In this document: positions 54,301 through 60,774 of the stretch, piece by piece
Layout of the letters: every line of letters starts with the position of its first letter
Numbering within the stretch: position 1 is the first letter of the stretch
Assembly (NCBI GenBank): GCA_004347685.1
Contig: SLTJ01000025.1
Span: 23,112-87,111, forward strand
DNA length: 64,000 nucleotides
Direction: 5' to 3'
DNA from: Clostridia bacterium
GTDB taxonomy: Bacteria > Bacillota > DSM-521 > Neomoorellales > SLTJ01
Made by a program: the position numbers and the translations under genes
Notes under the pieces: model-generated
The model's database searches: none
Told to the model about the DNA's origin: nothing
What the model saw: only the letters and a program-made list of their open reading frames with translations

Positions 54301-56369
54301 GGAGCCTGGTAAACGCCGTCTTTGACCGTACCGTCAGCGTTCAAAACTTCCAGGTGCAGCGATGCACCGGAGGTCAGCCACCCGGTCTCGATTCTGACGA
54401 AACCGGCGTCGTCAGTGATAGCACTATAGATGTCGTCCCACTCCTCGTATCTATACCTGAAGGCGGCCTTGGCTACGGGGTTACCCTCCTGGTCCAGCAC
54501 CCGGTAGTACCGGAAGGCCTTGCCACCCTGCATCACCTCCGAGGGGATGGCGTCGGAGGCAGGGTAAAAGGGGACGAAGGTTACTTCGCCGGGCAAAGAC
54601 TCCGGCACGCCAACAGCAATAGTCACGCCCTCCGAGGTGGCCAGGTTGCCGCCGTAGTCCCTGAACATCACCGTGGCGGCATACGCACCAGGTGTAGAAT
54701 AGGTGTAGCTGGCCGTGTTGCCGGAGGTAACGGCATCAATGGTACCGTCCCCGTCGAAATCCCACCTGTACTCTGCCGCCGCAGCGGCTGTCGAGGCGGT
54801 GAAGGTTACTGTCAGAGGCGCAATGCCGGTAGCCGGCGACGGGGAAAGGGTGAGGCCGTGGTCGGAAATAACGGTATAAGCGGCTGCCGGTTCCACCAGG
54901 GGGAAACCATCAGCTACCCCCGACCCGCCCGGGATATCAAAGGAGACGTCGCCGATGCCGTTACCGTCAGCGTCCGGACCTTGATAAGCACCAGAGTAGT
55001 AGTTTCCCACGTACCCTATGTATGTCCGGTCGCGATACCTGTACGCCATTTCCCGCGGCGAGTGCCAGGTGTTGGCCCACTGGTAAGCGTAAACGGCGTC
55101 ACTGGAGTTATCCAGGAAATCATTCAGATAGATGTAATTGGTGGCCTCCAGGGCGGCAAAGGCCGGTCCGTCCGATCCCGTGCCCGAAGGCTGCTGCTTT
55201 TCCTGAAAATAGATGGATTCCCGCAGGGCAATACCGAATGGCCGGCCGGCAAAGGCGACAAATTGCTCCTCCACTTCCTGCAGCAATCCGGCCAGCGTCG
55301 CCGCCTCCTCACTGGCCTTGTCCTGTTCCCTGGCCAGGACCTCAACGCGCAATTCCTGCAGAAAACCGGTTACCTCCTGAACATCGGCGGCCGCCACTTC
55401 CGTCTCGGACCCGGGCGTGCCATTCAGCGCCGCCTCTATAGCCGGCGCGTACCTGGCCATCAGTCTGACAGCCTCCAGGGCCAAGTCGGGCCGTGAAAGA
55501 AAAATCCTGGCGACTGCCGGGCTGTACCGGTAGTAGGCGTCAACATACTCCGGCTTCAGCCCACGATCGCGGAAATCCTTCAGGGCCTGCAAAACCGGGG
55601 CCGGCCCGGCCGTATCTCCGGCTGGAAACTCCATGGCTCCGTACTCTGTCCCGCCCTGGGCCACCGCCTGCTCGGCGGCGCAACCGCCACTAGACACCTC
55701 GGTAAGGCCCATACCGTAGCTGTTGTTCCGGCTGACATTCCCGGTAATGATGTTGCCGTAGGACTGGTAAAGACCAATACCCGCGTAATTGCCGGTGGTA
55801 ATGTTATGAGTGATAAGGGCGCTACTGGCGCTATCATCCAGATAGATGCCTCCCTTGTTTTCGCCCGTGGCCCCGGTTGCTGTAAAACCCTGGAGGGTAA
55901 CGCCGGTGGCCAGGATGGTAAAGACGTGATCGCCAGCGTCTGCCGCTTGGACAACGGTTGTTTCAGGACCGGCCTTGGATTGCAGGATGACGCCCTTGTT
56001 AATATCCACGTTCTCTATGTATGTTCCGGGGAAGACGACGATTATGTCCCCGTCCCTGGCAGCGTCAACTGATTCCTGAATGCTGGTGAAGCCGGCATAA
56101 GGGTAATCCCTGAGATCGTCATCCACGTACCATACCCGCTGTCCCTCCCGGGCCACAGCCTGGGGCACCGCCAGGGCCAGAGAAAAAAGGGCCGTGGCCA
56201 CGACCAGCAGGAGCCACCTGGCATGGCGGGCAACCTGCCCACGATGGCAAGAACCTGGAACCGCCTCCTGGCGGCGTACGTCCGCCGCTCCTGCATTACC
56301 GCCGGCGGCGGGGTAAAAGCACCGGTCAGGTAAACGGTCCAACTTAGACACAAAATCAGCCCAGCTCAT
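51378..56369 (-). CDS. Giant surface protein: beta-helix, PKD, Ig-like domains, dockerin
   Basis: A 1663-residue secreted protein with a late signal peptide (about 52-74; LLLVVATALFSLALAVPQAVA). A right-handed beta-helix of NosD type (about 78-245; GGIYLDDSASSALITHNITTG, GNIITGNVSRNNSYG) is interrupted by a helical insert and resumes near 425-500 (YIYLNDFLDNSSDAVYAY). A PKD domain (about 505-580; YRWDFDGDGTI), a long unclassified region (600-1300), Ig-like repeats (VVSDFGVSNGTPYPVISATI) and a CPD domain follow. The C-terminal dockerin (about 1596-1663) has both calcium loops. The start codon is uncertain because the ribosome-binding site is distant. Confidence 0.85.
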   Translation of the reverse strand: MSWADFVSKLDRLPDRCFYPAAGGNAGAADVRRQEAVPGSCHRGQVARHARWLLLVVATALFSLALAVPQAVAREGQRVWYVDDDLRDYPYAGFTSIQESVDAARDGDIIVVFPGTYIENVDINKGVILQSKAGPETTVVQAADAGDHVFTILATGVTLQGFTATGATGENKGGIYLDDSASSALITHNITTGNYAGIGLYQSYGNIITGNVSRNNSYGMGLTEVSSGGCAAEQAVAQGGTEYGAMEFPAGDTAGPAPVLQALKDFRDRGLKPEYVDAYYRYSPAVARIFLSRPDLALEAVRLMARYAPAIEAALNGTPGSETEVAAADVQEVTGFLQELRVEVLAREQDKASEEAATLAGLLQEVEEQFVAFAGRPFGIALRESIYFQEKQQPSGTGSDGPAFAALEATNYIYLNDFLDNSSDAVYAYQWANTWHSPREMAYRYRDRTYIGYVGNYYSGAYQGPDADGNGIGDVSFDIPGGSGVADGFPLVEPAAAYTVISDHGLTLSPSPATGIAPLTVTFTASTAAAAAEYRWDFDGDGTIDAVTSGNTASYTYSTPGAYAATVMFRDYGGNLATSEGVTIAVGVPESLPGEVTFVPFYPASDAIPSEVMQGGKAFRYYRVLDQEGNPVAKAAFRYRYEEWDDIYSAITDDAGFVRIETGWLTSGASLHLEVLNADGTVKDGVYQAPSFAVEVTDRAFSREYSLLFGASLSAGWGGPSARLGPFQFHTVETGLKGGLSSELVLFYDVAGATNKVEMASYLEGELEGRASAGFFGQAWSTRKRPELSLGVSAGATANMRNGVCYEFEHFMDPGRPDHDRQVLAAAAFFLETALASRPQNPVGIDSIMAALINQLLLDDYYAGVVNEYAVGLEAGADASLSLVNPLGRMPGSTVGLSLGGFEEEALFRHRTEELADGTSAYSLGVTTSLESHLLQLSLAQKFAGDRRRKDTPEAGLDILPAVREQEIEGEMSVTVVKQGDSILELNMRQATSGGQEYGPYSETSEEEFILAVKDRAGLEEMAAASSEVNSILAGDAIFTGPGAFDRVYQAALATEAVHDWAVEREAAKIISVPFEIGLGFGPQLGLGLNAEGKSSLTYTQRRGKLSPALGYLETEEYQPDAIMAATQRDIGDFLQVFSTAIGQAISGTVNTVANKVAEGVEQAGASLRGMWGEATGYLSKLNPLRSSYRIQAVRPGAGDLAAQTYAAVTVGDVWIVNLQDAGGQVIEDFSTDPLELTIAYSDELLAAAGLDSSQAAILGIYWWDGATGYYVYQLSTVDEANKKVTAYITRPGQYILATDPVGPVVSDFGVSNGTPYPVISATILDGFSGVGMANFTFALDGSQVVTGANLADYYNGQTGLFRYAVTSPLAAGSHTAGIMVQDTSGNTAAPAQIVWTVNDLPPTIISTSTGEAVADSGLRVTATIVDDTGVKGAELLYKPDGSDYAYRAVDMVASGGDVYTAVIPAVEVRPPAMRYYVRAEDVDGNRTALPEPRLVRVTDTATVTGQVYLQGKQDGCGTWPLEVRLVSAGPDDMLHTPDDQVYAIQTITGDSGFSIGGVPPGTYTLVVSYPGHLTLVEGVTVASAGQVVDVGKLVLRAGDVNDDNVVNLQDLTLLASAYRSDANSADPAVRDQYNPAADFNEDDRVNLQDLTLLAENYRQVGD
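51386..51590 (-). repeat. Dockerin cassette, diverged copy
   Basis: Shares long identical blocks with the cassettes at 46931 and 57495, including the first calcium-loop half, but differs in the linker (SDANSADPAVRDQ) and the second loop (DFNEDDRVNLQD). Confidence 0.85.
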
Positions 56370-56454
56370 GAGTACTGATTTTCCACCTCCAACCTCCTAT
56401 ATGCGACACTATCTTCAGGATAGACCTCCACACCGCTCCTTGCACCGCCAAAAG

Positions 56455-56482
56455 ACACAGGTATTGCCCCCGTCGGTACTTA
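56455..56482 (-). repeat. Short copy of part of the giant CPD gene
   Basis: A 23-base stretch (CAGGTATTGCCCCCGTCGGT plus ACT) is identical to bases near 50292-50314 and encodes the same STDGGNT segment. It is a detached scrap of a related gene. Confidence 0.45.
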
Positions 56483-56522
56483 GTCCCTTAAGTCCGAACA
56501 TCTACGCAAAGTGGAAAGGAAA
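56481..56522 (-). repeat. 42-base inverted-pair sequence, copy 2
   Basis: Minus-strand copy of 43669-43710; see there. Here it forms the end of the decayed DruA/ISAzo13 element. Confidence 0.6.
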
Positions 56523-57462
56523 TCACGCGGCAGCGTTTGGTTCCGGCTAGTCCGGGTTAGGGCGTTTAACTCCGTGGCCAGCTTGCGTGTACTCTTGAGA
56601 GCCCAGCGCAACGGAGACTCGGGGTCGCCGCGTGTCGTGGGCGAGACCAGGCGTTCGAGGTCGGTCCACAGTTCCGGATCAGAGGCAATGGTAGGTTTTC
56701 TGCCACCGCCTGGCCGGCGGATGCGATCGGACTCCACGGTTTCGGGCTGCCGCAGTTCTTGCACACCACGGCTAACGGTGCCTTGTGACAGGCCGAGCAG
56801 AGTGGCAACCCGTTTCTGTCCGCCGACGCCGTAAGCGATGGCCTCGGCCCCCGCCAGCAACCGTCGCTGCTTCTCGTCTTCGCCGCGCGGTAACAGGTTC
56901 CCCGCCACGGCGGCTCCACAAATGTCTCGACCACGACGGGAGCGTAGCCAAAGCGCCGCTGCCAGTCTGATCTCAGACCCCGCAGGGCCAGGGCAAGCGC
57001 GTGGCTGGCCAGGTGCGGCACACGCACACCGGGCAGAATGAGAAAGCGGCTATTGGCCACAAACAGATGGCGGTAGCGCTGCTGCTGCAAGGATGTCCAT
57101 CCCAGCCAGGCATCGCGCACCGCAACATTCCGCGCCGCCGCCGCGAATAGCAGGGCGCCAAGGGTGACCCTGCAACCGCCCAACTCACCGCGGATCCAAT
57201 ATCTCTGATGCGCACCAAACGCACGCCGAAAGCCCAGTGCATGGTACCTGTCCACTGTCGCGTCCCAGAGCGCCTGCTCCTCTGGCGCGACTGCCTCCAC
57301 CGTCACCGGCTGCAACTCGCGCAGACTAGCTACAATCTCCTGCGACGGTAAAGGTTGAGCATGCAAGCGTGCCGGTCGATACGGGGACAGCACTCGCTTC
57401 GCAGGGATCTTGATAATGCCGTCCGCGTCCATTTCTTCCAACAACGAAAGGACACGCTCTCA
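56523..57462 (-). pseudogene. Decayed mobile element: DruA-like (DUF4338) plus ISAzo13 transposase remnant
   Basis: Read on the minus strand, the first part matches DUF4338/DruA: DATVDRYHALGFRRAFGAHQRYWI, ARNVAVRDAWLGWTSLQQQRY, LFVANSRFLILPGVRVPHLASH, and DWQRRFGYAPVVVETFVEP followed by GTCYRA. There the frame breaks, and a second frame reads QRRLLAGAEAIAYGVGGQKRVATLLGLS, then RIRRPGGGRKPT and SPTTRGDPESPLRWALKSTRKLA. That is the N-terminal part of an ISAzo13-family transposase. DruA lacks its front (a stop precedes ERVLSLLEE) and its tail, and the transposase lacks its catalytic part. It is dead and sits between two dockerin genes. Confidence 0.75.
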
Positions 57463-57485
57463 ACTCAGCCGCCTCCAACAGCAAC

Positions 57486-59012
57486 TCAGTCCCCTACCTG
57501 CCGGTAGTTAGTCGCCAGCAGGGTGAGGTCCTGCAGGTTCACCTGGCCGTCGGCGTTCAGGTCGGCTGCCGGGTTGTAGCGTTGGCCCGTGGCCGGGTCG
57601 CCTTCCTGGCTGCGGTAGGCGCTGGCCAAAAGCGTCAGGTCCTGCAGGTTGACCACGTTATCGTCGTTTACATCCCCGGCCCGCAGGGTAACCGCCGGCG
57701 CGGTTACCGTCGCCCCGGCCGTTATCTCAATACTTGCCTTGCTGATGAGGTACCCCTGGTGATAGAACCGCAGCGTGTGCGGGCCAGGGGTAAGATCCTC
57801 GAGCCGGAAGGAGCCGTCGGCGCCACTTACCACCGGGACGAAGTCCGGTTCCCCGTCGAGGCTAATGGCCACGCCAGAGTGATCCGTACGGCCCCGGAGG
57901 GTCACATTGCCGGCCACACTCCCTGTTTGCGGCGGGGCATAGGTCACGGTGATGCGCACTGGCGCAGCCTCGTTCCCTGCCGCATCCACAGCCTGCACCA
58001 CAATCTCATTCGCACCCTCGGCCAGGGTCAACGTAGCCATGAAGGTAAGGTCTTCGCCAACTGCTACCTCGGTCCCGTTCACCGTCACCGTGGCTATTTT
58101 GCTCACCCGGCCGGACACCACAAACTGCGGCTCGGTGACCGTAGTATCGCTCTGGTCCAGGGTGATGACCGGCGCCTGGATAACGGCAAAGGTGACCGGG
58201 TTGCTGGTGATCCCCCGCCCCCCGGCTGTGACCTGAGTGAAACCTCCAACCACGCCCCGCAGGGTACTGCCGCTGACCGCAGCCACACCAGGCTCACTGC
58301 TGTTCCAGGTCACCGCCAGGCCGGCCAGGTCGTAGGTTTGCCCGTTCTGATCCAGCGCGATCAGGGTCAGGGTGCTGAGATCATATGTTTCGCCTGCCGC
58401 CAGCTCCAGGGGCGCGGGCCCGGCCAAAAGGAGCCGGCGCAGTGCGCCCGGCTGGGGGGCCGGCAGAGCGAGATCCAGTCCATAGGCTACAGCAGGTATG
58501 CTGCGCAGGCTGGTGTCAAGGAAGCCGAAAACGTTTAAGCCCAGAGACACCTGGTCTGTCTGCAGCACCTTGAAGGTAAGGGCGGCCAACTGCACCGGCC
58601 CGGCGCCGATCCACACGTGGGGGGTTTCCCCGCCCCCACCCCCCGGAGTAGGGCTGGCTATCCGCACCGTACCGGGTCCTGACTGGGTGATGGCAAAGTC
58701 GGCCCCGGCCAGGAAGTCAGAGTTCAACTGCACCATCTGCCCGTCCACTGGCTGCAGCTCAAGCACGGCCGGGTCGTAGGTGACCTGGAAGTCAACCCCG
58801 GAGACGTCGGCATTGACGCCGGCGGCCATCACGTCTACGGTAAAGGTATCCCCGGCCTGGGCCGCCTGGGAAACATCCCGGGATTGCAGAAAAAATACGG
58901 CCGCGTCCCGGCCCTGGGCCAAGGCCGGGCCGGCTAGCAGCGCCACTACAGCTACTGCCACCAGGAGGCCGGGCGGCAGGAGTCGTCGTATTCCTTTCCT
59001 CAATATGCTCAC
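57486..59012 (-). CDS. Surface protein: cohesin, Ig-like domains, CPD, dockerin
   Basis: A 508-residue secreted protein. A signal peptide (about 12-33) leads to a cohesin domain (about 38-190; DTFTVDVMAAGVNADVSGVDFQVTYDPAVLELQPV, LAALTFKVLQTDQVSLGL). A Big_2-like domain (about 195-280), an Ig-like domain with VTVNGTEVAVGEDLTF (about 285-360) and a CPD domain (about 363-440) follow. A type I dockerin with two complete calcium loops closes it. GTG 59012 or TTG 59003 may be the start. Having both a cohesin and a dockerin, it can in principle be a link in a chain. Confidence 0.88.
   Translation of the reverse strand: MSILRKGIRRLLPPGLLVAVAVVALLAGPALAQGRDAAVFFLQSRDVSQAAQAGDTFTVDVMAAGVNADVSGVDFQVTYDPAVLELQPVDGQMVQLNSDFLAGADFAITQSGPGTVRIASPTPGGGGGETPHVWIGAGPVQLAALTFKVLQTDQVSLGLNVFGFLDTSLRSIPAVAYGLDLALPAPQPGALRRLLLAGPAPLELAAGETYDLSTLTLIALDQNGQTYDLAGLAVTWNSSEPGVAAVSGSTLRGVVGGFTQVTAGGRGITSNPVTFAVIQAPVITLDQSDTTVTEPQFVVSGRVSKIATVTVNGTEVAVGEDLTFMATLTLAEGANEIVVQAVDAAGNEAAPVRITVTYAPPQTGSVAGNVTLRGRTDHSGVAISLDGEPDFVPVVSGADGSFRLEDLTPGPHTLRFYHQGYLISKASIEITAGATVTAPAVTLRAGDVNDDNVVNLQDLTLLASAYRSQEGDPATGQRYNPAADLNADGQVNLQDLTLLATNYRQVGD
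57495..57686 (-). repeat. Dockerin cassette, copy 2
   Basis: Nearly identical to 46931-47122; see there. Confidence 0.9.
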
Positions 59013-59172
59013 CTTCTTTCCCTCGGTTTTCTGTCACCCACGACACAGGCCCTGGCCCCTGGATCTAGACCGGATTCACGCGACATGCGCGCGCCGCCAC
59101 AGGGGCGACAGACGCCAACCGTGTTGTCTGCGGCGACAAAACGCCTCTCCTCGGATCCGCTGAAAACGGCCG

Positions 59173-60606
59173 TCATCTCCCTTGCGCCTGACGCAGCAAA
59201 TTAACCAGCATCTGGCTGGCCTCAGCCCGGGAGGCCTGGGCCTGGGGCCGGAATTCGCCCCCGGGGTAACCCTTTACCATGCCGAGACGGCTGGCAAGGG
59301 AGATATAACCCCTGGCCCACTGGACCTGGTCCAAGTCTATAAAACCCGACGCCTCTCCTACTTCCCGGGCCTGTTCCTCCAGGCCCAGGGCCCTGATAAG
59401 GATGGCCGTGATTTCTGCCCGGGAAATATGATCCCGGGGCCGGAAATTGCTACCCATGTCGCCCTGGATAATTCCGTTTGCTGCCAGGAAAACCACTTCT
59501 TTCTGCGCCCAGGAAGGGATCTGGGCCGCGTCGGCGAATCCCGGGGCGCTTTGCGGAAGCTCCGCCGGCTCCAAGCCCAGGGCCCTGGCCACCAGGACGG
59601 CAAACTCAGCCCTGGACACCGGCTGCTGTGGCCGGAAGGTCTTGTCCTCATACCCGGTCACTATCCCCCTGGCTGCCAGAACTCCCACTGCCTCCGCAAA
59701 CCAGCTATCAGCCGTCACGTCGGCAAACCTGCCGGCAGCCACGGACGCGGGTTCACCCCTTCCCTCCAGCATCTCAGCCGACGGCTGCCCAGACGATCCG
59801 GCCGATGGGGTAACGGGCGTCCCAGTCTCCCCGGCCGCCCCCGGCAGGAGCGAACCAGGACCCTGGGTGACAGGACCGCCGGTACTGGGAGCGGCCGCCG
59901 GGCCGCTGTCGGTCGCGGCCTCTTCCGGCGCATTGTTGCTGCCTGGCCCCTGACCTCCACTGGCGTCACTACTGCCCTGCCCTATCCCGAGTGACCCGGG
60001 GGAAGTGCCGGCACCTGGGGTGGCGGAAGACACACCTACCAACACCTGGCCATGACTCACCTCTACCGGCATATACTGCACGTCCTTATCCACCAGTTCG
60101 CTTTTGGCGATGGTCATGGCTGTTACGCCTTCGTGTTCGGCCCGAAAGGAGAGCCTGATCAAGGAGCCCTGGCCGGTAACCGCCTGCTCCCCGGTCAGGG
60201 CGGTGGCAAAGGAAACATACCCTTCCTGCCCATTTACCTCTGTAATGGGCCCGAGCAAGTCTCTTCCCGCCAGCAAACCAGCAGGCCGGACCGCGAGCGG
60301 CTGTACTATGGAAGGATCAAACCTGACTATCACGTCCGCGCCCTTCAGGTTATTTACCTGGCTGACGGTTACTTCCACCGCAAACTCCTCCCCGGCTTGG
60401 GCTATCTCTACCCGGGCCGGGGCAACGCTCACCTGCACCGCCGGGGCGGAAGGGGCAGCCGCCGCCGCGCCATAAAACAGAAGCGGCAGAAATGAAACGA
60501 CGAACGCCAAGCCTGTCAGCAACAACCACCGGTACACCTTTGGCCAAAGGGGCGGCCTTCCGGTACTCGTGTCTTTGTTGAGCAATCCAGGAGTGATTTG
60601 CTTCAC
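59173..60606 (-). CDS. Cohesin-SLH anchor protein (scaffoldin-anchor type)
   Basis: About 477 residues. A signal/membrane segment (WLLLTGLAFVVSFLPLLFYG) precedes a cohesin domain (VQVSVAPARVEIAQAGEEFAVEV, GADVIVRFDPSIVQPLAV, GSLIRLSFRAEHEGVTAM), a Gly/Pro/Ser-rich linker, and three C-terminal SLH domains (ADSWFAEAVGVLAARGIVTGYEDKTFRP-type blocks). This is the layout of the OlpA/SdbA anchors that hold cellulosome parts to the S-layer. GTG 60606 is the most likely start; the upstream frame is leader. It is the only protein here able both to bind the wall through SLH domains and to present a cohesin. Confidence 0.88.
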   Translation of the reverse strand: MKQITPGLLNKDTSTGRPPLWPKVYRWLLLTGLAFVVSFLPLLFYGAAAAAPSAPAVQVSVAPARVEIAQAGEEFAVEVTVSQVNNLKGADVIVRFDPSIVQPLAVRPAGLLAGRDLLGPITEVNGQEGYVSFATALTGEQAVTGQGSLIRLSFRAEHEGVTAMTIAKSELVDKDVQYMPVEVSHGQVLVGVSSATPGAGTSPGSLGIGQGSSDASGGQGPGSNNAPEEAATDSGPAAAPSTGGPVTQGPGSLLPGAAGETGTPVTPSAGSSGQPSAEMLEGRGEPASVAAGRFADVTADSWFAEAVGVLAARGIVTGYEDKTFRPQQPVSRAEFAVLVARALGLEPAELPQSAPGFADAAQIPSWAQKEVVFLAANGIIQGDMGSNFRPRDHISRAEITAILIRALGLEEQAREVGEASGFIDLDQVQWARGYISLASRLGMVKGYPGGEFRPQAQASRAEASQMLVNLLRQAQGR

Positions 60607-60642
60607 CCTCTTTCTTTCCCGCGCCCCCGGAAGGCTGCAAGG

Positions 60643-60714
60643 AGCATCGGGGGAACAGCACCACACATGGGGCCGGGCACCGGAATAGGCATCCCCGATG
60701 CTTTCCTGTTCCGG
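60643..60714 (-). promoter_or_regulatory. Leader with two mutually exclusive hairpins before the anchor gene
   Basis: AGCATCGGGG (60643-60652) can pair with CCCCGATGCT (60693-60702). The second arm can instead fold locally: GCATC (60689-60693) with GATGC (60697-60701), closed by CCGGAA/TTCCGG (60680-60685 and 60709-60714). The two folds cannot coexist, as in switches or attenuators. No known riboswitch class was recognised. Confidence 0.4.
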
Positions 60715-60733
60715 AGCGCAAAAATGGCGGTGA

Positions 60734-60763
60734 GGCCCGGCCGCCTCTAGCGGCGGCCGGGCC
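60734..60763 (-). terminator. Hairpin after the partial CPD-cohesin-dockerin gene
   Basis: GGCCCGGCCGCC and GGCGGCCGGGCC form 12 perfect pairs around a six-base loop, 11 bases past the stop. A short T-run follows about 11 bases later. Confidence 0.65.
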
Positions 60764-60774
60764 ATACCCAAGAC

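Noticed and set aside
56523..57462. A working Druantia defence system
   Set aside because: The DruA-like frame is truncated at both ends and frameshifted, and no other Druantia genes are present.
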